The notes under the pieces were generated by a model. That model saw only the letters and a list, made by a program, of their open reading frames with translations, searched no databases and was not told where the DNA came from. A stretch of 64,000 nt of DNA. Origin: Deroplatys truncata (Eukaryota > Arthropoda > Insecta > Mantodea > Mantidae). A program made the position numbers and the translations under genes. Positions 45,835 through 57,719 of the stretch are shown here, in pieces; the stretch's first letter is position 1, and each line of letters begins with the position of its first letter. Location of the stretch: assembly GCA_030765065.1 (NCBI GenBank), contig CM060975.1:260719816-260783815 (forward strand), read 5' to 3'.

Positions 45835-46400
45835 ATAGGATGGATTACGTGCCACCCAAAACTCGATTTACAGATTTCATTGGAAATATATATGTTGAAG
45901 TGCACGAATAAAACCACATTTTTACATGAATACCCCTGTGTCTGTAAACAGTAAAACTAAAATATAAAAAGTTGGATAGGTAACGAACTTCGTAAACCTG
46001 TTCAATATCCTCGGAAAACACTACGCAAAGGTTTTTAGCAAGGTTGACCCATCCCAAAACTACCCTTTGCATTGAAAATGTTTCGTTATTTTCGATTATC
46101 TCCAAAATGACTACAATCAATTTGATTAAAACAACATGAATTTAAAATACCTGCACGTGTATTCTGAATTTTCTGCGAATAACCTGCTAAGTTTTCTTCA
46201 ATCTGAATGATTTTTGTATAGCAGATAAATCGTAAGAGATACCTACCGGATGTTACTCCATGAAAAATGTACATGTTAAAGCACATAATTTGTCCAATTA
46301 TTTTTGGCATTAACCATTTCCGAGACTATCTTTGTTAGTGATTTGAATTTTTAAATACTTATACTTTTCGCAAGTGGTAAGTCGCTATTTTTCTCGTCGT
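45835..46400 (-). repeat. Family H repeat, decayed reverse copy
   Basis: It has CCACCCAAAACTCGATT, TCATTGGAAATATATATG, AAAAGTTGGATAGG, CCATCCCAAAACTACCCTTTG-like sequence, CTGAATTTTCTGCGAATAAC and ATCGTAAGAGATA, in reverse-copy order. Confidence 0.68.
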
Positions 46401-46604
46401 CATACACTACGAGCTCTGAATTAGTTTGCATGGGGATCACAAGTGTCATTTACTGCGTTCTATGGCTTTATTGCTTTCAGATGCTAAGACTTTTTCCACA
46501 TACTCTTTTCTTAAGATATGAAACCTACCCATGCATACACATGTAGCTGAACCTCGCACCAGGTTCGCATACTAGGGACAATGGAGGTACTCGGAGGATG
46601 GATG

Positions 46605-46700
46605 TAAACAAAATCTGATGAGTTACATTCAAATAACTTTGTCTACACCCTATCGTTTATTAATGGGTATACCAATTGTTCTTACGAAGGCTAAGGGGTG
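46605..46700 (+). repeat. Family H repeat, forward start only
   Basis: AAATCTGATGAGTTACATTC, AACTTTGTCTACACCCTATCG and ATTGTTCTTACGAA match the start of forward copies. It is cut off by the S2 repeat. Confidence 0.65.
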
Positions 46701-46985
46701 CTTAACTGTAATAGTTATCGCTTTTCCGTTTTACGGGGAGAAATCCTTTACAAAGCGAAGCAACCATACTATTGCCGGACACTAGCCGCATCACGGAACC
46801 CGAAGACACTTCCTGAAAGATGAAAGGAAAAGAGATGAAGTGAGGGAAAGGAGAAATCGTGACACCACCAGACCAGAGGAAAACCATGAAAAACCCCATG
46901 GTCAGAGTGGACCACCACCTGAAATCGAACCCACGACCTCCCAAATGCGGGTTACAGCATTTTCCGCCTGAGCCACCTCCCTCGG
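46700..46985 (-). repeat. S2 tRNA-derived SINE, minus sense
   Basis: On the minus strand the head reads ACCGAGGGAGGTGGCTCAGG (A box near 46978-46967) and GGGTTCGATTTC (B box, 46932-46921). The body has GGGGTTTTTCATGGTTTTCC and TTTCCCTCACTTCATC, as in the other S2 copies. The 80-codon minus-strand frame over it is a by-product. Confidence 0.75.
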
Positions 46986-46989
46986 TAAA

Positions 46990-49900
46990 ACAGCTCCTAC
47001 TGAAACTGAAAACGTTACTTTTGTTCCCTTAAGCATTTTACGTTTGCATTTCTTTAGCAAAAACGTTGAAAAATGTCTCTCACAAAAGGGATCTCTGTGA
47101 CGGGAGCGGTTGTGATATCGTAATGACAACAATCAATATCTGTCAAGTCGGGTTATCGCTGTCCAAGTCATCCCAGCTGACGCATTGCCCCTTATTTAGA
47201 AGTGTCATTTAGCGGCCTGAACCACCAAGGGGTTGCAAATTGTTTAAAGAGATGGTCGGAAATAGAGCAGATAATGCTGGAGTTAGCCTGCTAAAGATAT
47301 GAGAAAATGCAGCCTAGAAATGCTATTTTTCCACAAGCTGCTATGTCATGTTTCCTTCTCCTTTATTTGATTTCCTTTATTTCGTACTGTGTCGAACTGC
47401 GTATGTTTACTTTCCTTAAGGTAAGCGTTAAATGGAAGTTTGTATTTGCCTACGTCACTTAACCTCCAACATTACAAAAACATAACAGCACAAAAATGTC
47501 CATTGCATGTAAACATTTACTTAATTATGTTCATTTGGAAACCAAAATGATGTTCCATTCCCTTTTATTACAATAATATTTCTTTCGTTTGGTTTCCATT
47601 TATACAACCTAACTAGATTCTACCCAGTCCTTATTATGTCTCTCTATAACGTGCTTTAAACAAATCCTAAGAAACAAACATGAACCAATGAGCGATGTTA
47701 TACTTGGTGTGAAACTAAGTATAAATAGCTTCTCCAATGTAAATCACATTTTAGAAGGAAGGGCGGGTGCGAAATGAGTTACTACCAGCGCTGAAATGCA
47801 CAACAGCTGTTATATAAAACTTCTTCTGAAATAGGCATGGAAACGAAGTGCTAAATTGTTGTTGTCATCATTATTGGCTCACCGAATAATTTTTTGGTCC
47901 ATAAGCATTTAGATAGAATAAAAATAAAATAATATGATTATAAGTACGTTATGCTTATTAGGTTGTAAATTATCATGTCATTATTTGTTGTTACATAATG
48001 ACACTGGTTCTGCCCAACTACTCAAAGTATTCGTTAAATAGTATTTATTTAATGCAGAGATATTTGACATATTATGTTATTAACCTACAATGATCAAGTG
48101 TCATTAAATAAATGAACTATTGTTGTCAGTCTTATTAATATTATGATTGCTTTTACCCTAACGATAGGTAGCAATAACATAGACAGCTCACTGATTGTTA
48201 CTCTCCTCCTATCCTTTGGGATTACGTAAGCAACTAGTCAAATTATTAAAGAGAGAGGTAGAATGTGACGCTTCAAGAGGGCGGAGCTAAACATTACTTA
48301 AATTCCCTTGTTCCTTTATGGACTACTTTTTCTGCTCCCAAGAGTACCAGATGGATGCAATATGCCTTATGAACGAGTCGCAGTATTTTTTTGTTGTGTC
48401 GAGGGGTATCCTATTGATCTGAGGGCCCAAAGTTTAAAAGGTTTACCGAATCAAAAATACATTCTTCAACTTTTTACGTTGGTCATAATTTTCCAGCAAG
48501 AAAAGTAGATAGTAGCTCAATCCCTATTCTCTACGGATGGGTTGCATCCTTCAATTTATCTAAAATGGTTTTTGGAACCTCATTTTTTACATAATCTCCT
48601 TTTTGAAATAATCCCATCCACAGCTGATTGTTGAATAGATCGATTCTCTCGAACCAATTGTGCACCTAGAACTGAGCACTATACATCTGAATATTTTGAA
48701 ATAAAATTAAGGAAAAAATGATAATTTGAAATAATATATAGCATTTTACAACGGTGAAAGTGCTTCGTTTCGGACATCTCGTCTCGTGCATGGTGTTAAT
48801 CATTTTGATTTTGGTTTTCTCGACGAAACGTACGTCTCTGAGATGGCTGTAATAGATTAGAAATTAAGATTTTTGAATAATGGGAAAATTACTCTTTAAG
48901 CATAACTTTTACATTCATCTATAAAAATATATATACATATACAACAAGGAGAGTACCATAATGGTTATTTACATGTTGCCAGAATGGAACGACTCTAAAG
49001 TTACATTCCTAATCAATAATGCATCAATGTTCCTTCCGCTTTATATAATTTTTCTCTCCACTTACTTTACTCAGTACAATCCGTGTTAACATGAACATTG
49101 TATACGTCTTGGAGTACCATAAATTATATATTTTATGTTGGTGAACTTTATTTTACGTTGGTTAGCTTGTGCAAGCATTTCTTAATATGTTTCATATTCT
49201 TGAAACAGCTCCTATTATATTAAGCTTAAATTTATAATTAAATTTTATATCACTAGTATCGGAAGCTATATTTTATTGGAATTAGGTGCTAATTTTGAGT
49301 ATGACCTGAAGGAGTTTATTGATTTATTCTATTTAATTTGCATAACGAACTTTATCAGTAGGCTTTTAAGATTTGGCTTTATTTTTTTATTCCAACAGCT
49401 GATAAATCGTAAGTATTTACAAATTCAGACGGAACGCTGTTTCAACAAATGATTATATAGGTAGCACCACGCGTTTCCGACATTTGGAAGCAATCCACCT
49501 TCATAAAATTCGGAACCCAATCCGATATTCCTCTCCTGGCTTTGTTTTGCATTGCCATCGCTGTTAAACCTACTAGAGGATCGCTGATAGAGGATTTTCT
49601 ATTTGCACACGCATTCATTCGTTCTTAGAATTAATCTTTAATCACGCGTATTGGAATAATTCGATAACTCAAATGGCATCCTGCCATGTTATATAATTCA
49701 GGTGGTCTCCGCAAAAAGGATCCAGCAGCAATCGTTCTGTAAAAGAAGTAGGAAAAAATTAAGCAACTGCTATCTTAGAACTGTTCCGGTTACACAGTTC
49801 CAAATTTGCACTAACTCCAGCTTTGCACTAACGTCGTATTATATTATCGGCTCATGTAGTGCATTAAAGTACTTTATAAGTTATACACAGAGACAAGAAG

Positions 49901-50380
49901 TATATCTTGGTGTTTTAGTTCCAAACACATTCTCCCTTATCATTGCATTCTTGAAAATCCCAAAAGCTAAGGTAGTAAAAACCACAGAGAAACATTCCGG
50001 AACCATAATATCCTCTCGAGAGGTAGAGGAAAATAGTGAAACCAATATTTTTGAACGGTTTCGAGAATGTAACTGTTCCAAAAATAATCACAGAATTTCA
50101 AAATAAGTGCTCCAACTTTGACCCGATTGTCCGATATTTTTGTAACCTGTTCCAAAAATAATGCTTTATCCTAGACTGAACTACGTTGAGTTATAGTAGA
50201 AAAGTTACAAGTATGTACAGCCTAAGACAAAATAAATGAGCAACAGCCACAGAGGGATCTCGATTCGGAAAACATGGAAAGCTTCACTAAAGCTGCGTTC
50301 ACAATAGAGGACTTAATACTACCCTGCGTTCATTTCAAAGTTATGCTTTTAAGTAGGAAGATGTCTTTCATCTGGATAAT
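46990..50380. other. Long AT-rich non-coding stretch
   Basis: No gene or element is recognised over about 3.4 kb. The longest open frame is 134 codons at 49702-50106, overlapped by two antisense frames. None shows a known motif. Confidence 0.4.
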
Positions 50381-50384
50381 ATTC

Positions 50385-50460
50385 ATGGTAGCCGAACGGT
50401 GAAATTCATGTATCTCGTAATTCGAGCAACCTGAATTTGAATCCTTGGTATGTTTCTTTA
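50385..50460 (+). repeat. Weak tRNA-like head
   Basis: GTAGCCGAACGGTG followed 40 bases later by TGAATTTGAATCC resembles A and B boxes of a decayed tRNA-derived SINE. The cloverleaf is not convincing. Confidence 0.25.
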
Positions 50461-50842
50461 TTATTTAAATTTTAATTTGTTAAACACATGACAATGCCGT
50501 ATGCTTTCCATACGTAGGGTATCGTTAATTTTAAGACATTCATGCATAAAACACAAATTATTGTTTTCTTTTTCAAAGTAAGTGACATGTTAGTAAGAAT
50601 TTTAAAGTGAAAAACCAAACCAAATATTTAATTTACTTAATATTGGATGTGCAAACTCTGTCTCATTCTTCAGCTAGGAATGGCGCTGACATGATCATGC
50701 GCGTGCACCCATTGCCTTGGAGTTCTGCATGATATGTTGTCAGTCATACTGAGTTTTGCTGTGACTGAGCGCACACATAAAGACGAAGCTACAAGGAAAT
50801 TTCTCCTTACGTTAGTGAACGTTGCTGGATACTCTGTCTTAG

Positions 50843-51064
50843 GCTGCAAGAGCACTTGAAGTCCCAATATCTATGGCTACGAGGTGGGTACGGTTATCCA
50901 GGGAAGGGACTGTTCGTCGTCGACCTGGTTCGGGTCAAAAACGTTTGTCCATTCCTCCTTAGGACACTGCACTTCTAAAAGAGGTAGACAGCAATCCCTT
51001 CCAGCATGTGTCTACAATTAGAAGTATTTCCCCGTGTCGAAACGCACAGCCTTGCTTCGTTTGA
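50843..51064 (+). pseudogene. Tc1/mariner transposase N-terminal fragment
   Basis: The plus-strand frame reads AARALEVPISMATRWVRLSR followed by EGTVRRRPGSGQKRLS. This is the paired-like helix-turn-helix plus GRPR-like basic hook seen at the N-terminus of Tc1/mariner transposases. It continues ALLKEVDSNPFQHVSTIRSI before a stop. One in-frame TAG lies after LSIPP. No catalytic domain follows, so only the DNA-binding half remains. Confidence 0.65.
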
Positions 51065-51069
51065 CTATA

Positions 51070-52830
51070 GCAGGGCTCTTTGCCTGATCGACAGCTGTTC
51101 TGGTAAAGTGAGGTGGTTCTTTTCAGGTGGTGACACCCTTGAAAGTCTTAATACTGCTGCCGGCTAAACTAAACTATGCTTTATTTCAATAGATTTCTTT
51201 TTGGTCGACCCACCACCTTCATTTATCAAAGCCATTTTCATTTATTGTAAGGTTTGCGAAGTCGAGGCTTGTTTCTTCGAAAGTTTCTCTTGGTAATTTT
51301 CCATTGAGTTGCTTATGTTACGACACTTTACGTCAGACTTAAAAATATCTCTTGTTAATTTTCCGTGAGTCCTTTACCGACTGCTTTTCTTACGAAATAT
51401 CCCATACAAGTTTCACCGACCGTCACTCTTGCTAGTTTTAAAAGAGTGTGTACCTATGTTTCGACACTTTCCACCATTACTAAAATCTCTCTCACTTTTT
51501 TGTATATGTTGCGCCTCTTGCGTTCAAGATGCATCGCTTGACATGTACAAGGTCTTTCTTTTGCTATCATTTTATTTCATAATTTTTCTTATTGGTAATC
51601 CCCACTTCTGCAAGTCTAATGCTTAACTCTGATAACTGATTTTAAGTCAAAAATCTTTCCATGAGCCTTCTTAAATCGAAGATTGAACACGTTCTCTTTC
51701 TGACCGTTCCATTTTGTACCTGTCATGTGAGAGTCCTCTAGACTTCACGGCACCATATGTGACCATAGCTATTCCCCACGAAACAGGTAAGTGTACACCT
51801 GCCTTTCGCTTGAGAACAAATTTTGTTTTCTTCCCTTTTCGGCGAATTTATTGCTGGTAAGAATTTTCGCAGCGGCAAATTCAATTCCTATTTCACTTGA
51901 TTTACTTTATGCACATCTTATGACTCTTTTAACTAATTACTCTTTATAGTGAATCCCGCCTAAACAAGTTTATCTCAGTTTGTGAATTATTTGTCATTAT
52001 GTTTTATTATATATTTTATTGTTATTATTATTTTCTCTATTAATACTTACATGTAATGATTATATTGTCGCACCTCAGTTAATCATAATACTCAGATGGT
52101 ACAGCTAAAGGGAACCGGGATCTTTACACTCTAAACTTTACATGAGGTCGACGGGGGCGAGCCTAAATATTCATTAAAGCAAATTTCATAACACTTGGAT
52201 TGCATAGGATTATAAAAGCTAAGGTCACTATTCAATTAATCGACCCATTTTAATTTGGATGGTCACTATATTGAGTAGAAATAAACAGATTGAAGTTACC
52301 TATTTGTTTTAACACGGGACGTAATGCCAACCACGTCTTACCTCTTCGAGCCAGTTGCATAAAAAGGAAGACACCTATTTGTCTCCACACGATTATAGAG
52401 TTAGCCCCTCCCTCTAACACACATCCTGTCCGTGTTACCAACCTAATATCCCATGCTGCCAACACTAGAATACCCAGTGTTACCAACAGTCACAATATTG
52501 TATTATATTATTGTATATTTCTCGCCTCGGTCTCAATAATCGGCTTCGATCGCCAAGGTCGCGTATCCTTGTCGTGCTGATTGTCACGAAATGGTCTAGG
52601 TGTCTTGTGGCAACTTGATGTCACATTAAATTCCTGTAAGGTCTATATATTACTGATTTAATGATTGAATTATAGCAGGGTAATCAGTCTGTCCACACAA
52701 GTCCGCAAGTTTAAAACTGGTTCTCGCAAAGGTAAGATATCGCGGTAATTGATTGGTCCCCTTGCTCATCAGAGTTGAGTCGTATTAGAAATGTGTGGAC
52801 AGAGATGATGAAAGTATGAGTTAAATTGAT
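51070..52830. other. Unassigned stretch
   Basis: Degenerate direct repeats with CTCTTG(G/T)TAATTTTCC appear at 51285-51440. A pair of opposing 96- and 78-codon frames at 52250-52580 carries no recognised motif. Confidence 0.35.
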
Positions 52831-52837
52831 CTGTAAA

Positions 52838-52990
52838 ACGAAAGAAGTTTTATGGGAACAAATACAGAATGCTAGCAGAAAGAATGCTCTCGTGAAATGT
52901 TTTACCAGTCATTTTATATCATCCATGCCCCTTAGAATGAAGGTAGTAATAGAAGCAGAGGGTTTATACACCCTATGTTATGTTAATTTC
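52838..52990 (+). pseudogene. Possible IS630-type transposase C-terminal scrap
   Basis: Within a 143-codon frame (52826-53257) the first part reads EVLWEQIQNAS and later SMPLRMKVVIEAEG. This resembles the end of DDE_3 transposases, which carry a LW..I segment and a R.A..CIEA.G segment. The rest of the frame is AT-driven and unlike any family I know. Confidence 0.3.
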
Positions 52991-53615
52991 TATTTTTATT
53001 TGCTTTTCATTTCGGAATATAATACTTATTTCACATTTAGATTTAATACGCAAAGGAGAGTGTTTCAGTTTCTAAGTGTGAGCATAAATTCCTTGAAGTC
53101 AAAGGCTAAGCAATTGGAAATTATATTATGTATGCATAATAAGCATTGCGTTTCACAAAAACTAATAAAATATGTTCGGGATACGAACCTCGGTAGGTAC
53201 ATACCTGCTTATAACCGCTCGGGTCAACATATACTCAGCAGCTGGGACTCAATATGAAAGGTGATAACAGAAGGAAAGTAAAGGTACGCGTCCCGGTACA
53301 CCATTGTGAACCAACCGCGCAAACGATTTGGACTTGGACAAATATATGCTTCGAGTGCCTGCTCTTGTTTTTTATTGTCTTAGTCTGTACATGATGTGAG
53401 GCCTTGCAACCTTCCCCGTTTCCAAGAGGGCACTTGATCCAATAGCAGTTTTGTTGCCATTCATATTTAAGGGAAAACTTAAAGCCCTATCTTACCACTA
53501 TTAAACCTTCTAAATTCATTACCAATTGTTTCAAAAACTAGTAAGATATCAGACTGAAATTTTTACGGAGTGTAGATGTATGCCTTCTAGTTAACTGATG
53601 TCCTTTTATACAATA

Positions 53616-54245
53616 CAGGGTGTCCAAAATTCTCAATACATTTTCATGTTCCTGGCCTGCTACAACGCATTACATTAGAGTAGGACTTTATAAAGCCTCT
53701 TGAAATTATTAAACATGTACACCTCCATTATCAACAAAATAATCAGTAAAATCTACCTGGACATGCTGCAGTTGTTCCTGGAGTTACAGTTACGGCAGAA
53801 TCGTATCCTTACCTCTATTAGTTATCAACAAGATGGGGCACCACCCCACTTTGCAAACACTGTGTGGGATTGTCTGAATGAGACCTTTCCTAACTGGTGG
53901 ATCGGAAGAGCGGCGGATTGCATGTGGGCACCCCGTTCCGACGAACCTCACTTCCCTTTGACTTCTTTGCATAGGGTTCATCAAGAGTCGAGTTTGCGCT
54001 GCTAGAGTGCTAATGTGCATGAGCTGAAACAACGAATAAGAGCGACGAACTTGTTAATATCCCCTCGAATCTTAGACGAGTGTGCCGTACAACCACAAGA
54101 CGATGGGGAAAGTGTGTTGATAATGAAGGTGGGCATATTGAACTGCATTAGGCTCTATAAGGTCCTATTCTATCCTACAATAACAATCATTGTGTTATAG
54201 CAGATCAGAAACATGAAATTGTATTGGGACTTTTTGGGCATTCTG
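53616..54245 (+). mobile_element. Internally deleted mariner/IS630 element with TIRs and TA target
   Basis: The left end is CAGGGTGTCCAAAA. The right end reverse-complements to CAGAATGCCCAAAA. TA lies immediately outside both ends (53614-53615 and 54246-54247). The 630-bp unit keeps only the middle and end of the transposase, so it is a non-autonomous deletion derivative. Confidence 0.65.
53700..54005 (+). pseudogene. IS630-type DDE transposase fragment
   Basis: Motifs in order are YLDMLQLFLELQL, YQQDGAPPHFANTVWDCLNE (second catalytic Asp in QQDGAPPHF) and FPNWWIGRAA. The WPPRSPDLTPLDFFLWG-type third-acid segment is then degraded into WAPRSDEPHFPLTSL, where a frameshift is likely. The start codon given is internal. 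The first catalytic region and the DNA-binding domain are missing, consistent with internal deletion of the element. Confidence 0.75.
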
Positions 54246-54279
54246 TAGTTTTATTTATTAAGGAACAATGTTGGCTTTA

Positions 54280-54518
54280 CTCCTTGCTTGACCACGAGAA
54301 ATAAAGAATGACGAGTTTAGCACTTCAAAAAGGTATTTGAAAATTCAAACTTTAAGGAACATCTCAGGAATTTTTAATGCTACAAAAATGCCCATTTGAA
54401 TAAATTGTATATTTTAATAAAAATTACATTTTTTGCATAGCAAGCTTTTCTATCCCTTAAAAGTATGAAAAACAGAATAAATAGGCCTTCACAGGCTATT
54501 AGCATAAATTTCAAGATA
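54280..54518 (+). repeat. Family H repeat, forward copy, left of Tc1
   Basis: It matches 43440-43740: TGACCACGAGAAATAAAG, TTTGAAAATTCAAAC, TAATGCTACAAAAATG and TTTCAAGATA. It is interrupted by the Tc1 element at TA (54517-54518) and resumes at 57720. Confidence 0.6.
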
Positions 54519-54583
54519 CATCCGGACACCTGGCTGAAAATGACGTAAAAGTTCGTGGCGCCCTCCATCGGTAATGCTGGAAG

Positions 54584-55552
54584 TCAATATGGTGTTGGCT
54601 CACCCTTAGCCTTGATAACAGCGGTCACTCTCGCAGGTATACTTTCAATCAGGAGTTGGAAGGTTTCTTGGGAAATGTCAGCCCATTCTTCACGGGGTGC
54701 GGAACTGAGGAGAGGTATCGATGTAGGTCGGTGAGGCCTGGCACGAAGTTGGCGTTTCAAAACATCCTAAAGGTGTTCTATAAGATTCAAGTCAGGACTC
54801 TGTGCAGGCGAGTCCATTACAGGGATGTTATTGTCATGTAACCACTCCGCCACAGCCCGTGCAGTATGAACAGGTGCTCGATCGTGTTGAAAGATGCAAT
54901 CGCCATCCCCGAATTGCTCTTTAACAGTGGGAAGCAAGAAAGTGCTTAAAATATCAATGTGGGTCTGCGCTGTGATCGTGCCACGCAAAACAACAAGGGG
55001 TGCAAGCCCCCTCCAGGAAAAACGCGACCACACCATAACACCACCACCTCCGAATTTCACTGTTGGCACCACACACGCTGGCGGATAACGTTCACTAGGC
55101 ATTCGCTATACCTACACCCTGCTAACAGATCGCCACATTGTGTACCGTGATTCGTTACTCCACACAACGTTTTGCCACTGTTCAATCGTGTAATGCTGAC
55201 GCTCTTACACCAAGCAAGGCGTCGTTTGGCATTTTACTGCGTGATGTATGGCTTATGAGCAGCCGCTCGACCATGGAATCCAAGATTTCTCACCTTACAA
55301 CTGTTATAATACTTGGAGTGGATCCTGACGCAGTTTGGAATTCCTGTGTGATGGTCTGGATAGATGTCTGCCTATTACTCATTACGACCCTCTTCAAATG
55401 TCGGTGGTCTGTCAGTCAACAGACGAGGTCGGCCTGTACGCTTTTGTGCTGTACATGTCCTTTCACGTTTCCATTTCACTATCACATCAGAAAGAGTGAA
55501 CCTAGGGATGTTAGGAGTTAGAAAATCTCGCGGGCAGACTTCTGACACAAGT
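54584..55552 (-). pseudogene. Tc1 transposase, catalytic part
   Basis: This is a Tc1 DDE transposase fragment, which in active copies cuts and joins element ends at TA. Minus-strand reading shows VVWSNESRYT (first acidic site, codon 55156-55154, reading Asn instead of Asp), KFGGGGVMVWSRFSWRGL and CIFQHDRAPVHTARAVAEWL (second Asp, codon 54883-54881). SPDLNLIEHL follows (Glu, codon 54778-54776), giving Asp-34-Glu spacing typical of Tc1. It ends ESIPARVTAVIKAKG and a TGA at 54586-54584. Several stops and shifts occur in the 55100-55550 part. The N-terminus is displaced to 57618 by the insert. Confidence 0.88.
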
Positions 55553-57547
55553 TGTGTTGATATGGTGGATGTATTAGTGTTATTATTATTGTTGTGATAT
55601 ACATACAGCCAGTCACTTGTGTAGACTTCTTTGTTTGTCTCCGTGCTTAGTTAACTTTTTGTTGTCCCCCTTTTTTCCCTCTATGTATTGAGGGCGTGGT
55701 CGGCGCTTGGCCTTATGCACGGTGGTGGAAGGGGATATTTACCACATTACAGATACGGTGGGCTGACCGGTGAGTTTGTCCGAGAGTGGAAGCATTTTTA
55801 GTGATTTCGGTATTCGCCAGTTTTGCTAATATTTAGCAGTTTCGATTTGTTTTATCGACTGGAGTTTATTAATTAAAAGGAGAGTACCTTTTTCAAATTT
55901 TTCTGACGGCGTCAGTATTAAAAGAACATCGTTTGAATACGCCTGGAATTTCTTCATAAGTGAAGGTAGGCTTTGTCCTCAGTATTTTTGTATTTTGGTT
56001 TGGGTGAGTGGAGTTTAGGGCACAAACCGAAATATACGTTTTACCGGTATCACAAGTGACTAGCTCTCATTATCCATAATTTTAAGTGGTGCTTGTCAAA
56101 ATTTTTTTGATTAAATTTTATACATGGTAGTTGGCACAGAATCTTCGCGATAAATGTATGTGAGGTTGTGTGAATGTGTGTGGCAAGTATGAGGTGGCAT
56201 GTGCACGCTTGTATGTATGAACTCTGTGTATGAATGAATGAGTGCAATTATTTGCATGGCTTTAGACATGCGTGCAAATGAAATATGTAACATAGAAGCA
56301 TGAATAGGACCATTCATGCATACAAATTGTCATGTGTAAATTGCAAAAGAAATCAAATATCGAACAGTATCTTTAAGGTTGTTGATTTTGTCTGCAGGTT
56401 CTATTCATGTAAGAACGTTTTATGGAAAGTAAATTTTTCTCAGTGTGTTTGATAGATGCGTATATTTTTAAATGTAAAAGAACCAAAGCTAACCCGACAA
56501 AAAATACGTCATTAATAAATACTAGGTTGTGATACTATCTAGAATTATGTTCACGGTGTGGTACCAGTAGCATTTATTTGCCTTTAATTTTGTTTAAATG
56601 GACTGCTTATCTTGGAAACAACCAGGCGGTAGAAATTTAATTTTTTGTATCTTGGATTTTCTAATATGTGTAAGCTTTGCTAATGTGAATTGATTGATAT
56701 GTTAGATACCAAGATATGTCTACACGACCATAGGTTGCAAATCCAGTGATAGTATTATGCATCACTTGAAGTTGCCATCGTTACTAGGCAATTTATATTC
56801 ATATCAATGAAGATGAAACAAAACCAAGGCAGTACTAAGCTCTACTAAATGTTTTATACAGAAAGTCCACATTATTAAAAAAACAACTACGTATTAGCTT
56901 AATTTAAAGCATTCAGAGAGAAATTAATATAGAACACATTTAAAACAAAGTTTAAGAACTCCTTAAGAGAGATTGTTAAACAAGCCATCTTTGTTTTCGA
57001 GTTTTTAATATTAGTCTATCTTTTCGTTTTGATCACTTAAAATTTGTTTTACTGTGATCTTTTAAAGTTTTTGAGTTTTTCTGTTAATAGTACATTTATG
57101 AGGATTTCGGTTCAGTATTTATGATTTGAATTGATATTTGAGTAATTTTTCCTTTTTCATTTTGAGACTTTTCCAGGGATTCTGTGTTATTAGTTGATAA
57201 GAATTGTGCAATAAAATATACTTCAGTGTTTGTTTTTTATGTTCTTTATTTGGTGAAAAGTGATGGTTTATAGTAAGAGATTTCATGGAATAAAGCCACT
57301 GATAGTTATCGTTTGAATTATATGACTGTTTATATTGGGGCATATTTCCTGGGCCGTTCTATTTCTATCTTAGTTTGCGAGTTTTGGTTAGAATCTTTAG
57401 CTTTCCTGTCCCCTTCGGCATTCGTAAGGGCTTCCCTTTTCGTCTGGCCGGGGTTCCCGCTGCAGACAAGTCTGTCGTAAACAGCTGCTTGGCTTCGGTG
57501 GTCTCCTTACTCTTGTTCGTTTTTGGCGAGGCCAGCGAGCCATTGCA
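55553..57547 (-). mobile_element. 2-kb non-LTR-like insert inside the Tc1 transposase
   Basis: The two Tc1 halves meet at AAGT (55549-55552 and 57548-57551), which looks like a 4-bp target duplication. On the minus strand the insert begins TGCAATGGCTCGCTGG, with a short GC-rich open frame (57543-57397) reading ARWPRQKRTRVRRPP. It ends with an AACAATAATAATAACAC-type tail near 55570, the TAA-like tail of some non-LTR retrotransposons. The 1.3 kb between (about 56000-57340) is AT-rich and non-coding, with GT-rich runs. I recognise no RT. It may be a non-autonomous or internally deleted LINE. Confidence 0.55.
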
Positions 57548-57551
57548 AAGT

Positions 57552-57618
57552 GACACCCAATCACCTGACCACGTTCGAAGTCCGCGAGTTCCACGGAGCG
57601 TCCATTCTGCTGTTTCAC
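57552..57618 (-). pseudogene. Tc1 transposase, N-terminal start
   Basis: This is the start of the Tc1 frame: MKQQNGRSVELADFERGQV followed by IGCH, where the insert breaks it. The GRS.ELTDFERGQVIG-type beginning is characteristic of this Tc1 subgroup. Confidence 0.8.
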
Positions 57619-57719
57619 GATGTCTAATGACTATTGAGGTCGCGAATAATGAGTACTAGGCAGTAGGTGGCAGCAGAATGCACGTAAGATGAAAAACGTG
57701 TGTTTGTGGGGTGTAGTTG

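Larger units (their letters stand above)
54519..57719 (-). mobile_element. Tc1-like element carrying a nested insertion
   Basis: The low-coordinate end has ATCCGGACACCTGG and the high-coordinate end GTGGGGTGTAGTTG. The ends are diverged inverted repeats, and TA borders both sides (54517-54518, 57720-57721). Host family H sequence resumes on both sides. Removing the 1,995-bp insert would give an element of about 1.2 kb, normal for Tc1. Confidence 0.75.

Noticed and set aside
49702-50106. 134-codon plus-strand frame
   Set aside because: It has no recognisable domain and two antisense frames of similar quality overlap it. It is consistent with chance.
54894-55597. Several plus-strand frames (64-127 codons)
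   Set aside because: They are antisense shadows of the Tc1 transposase.
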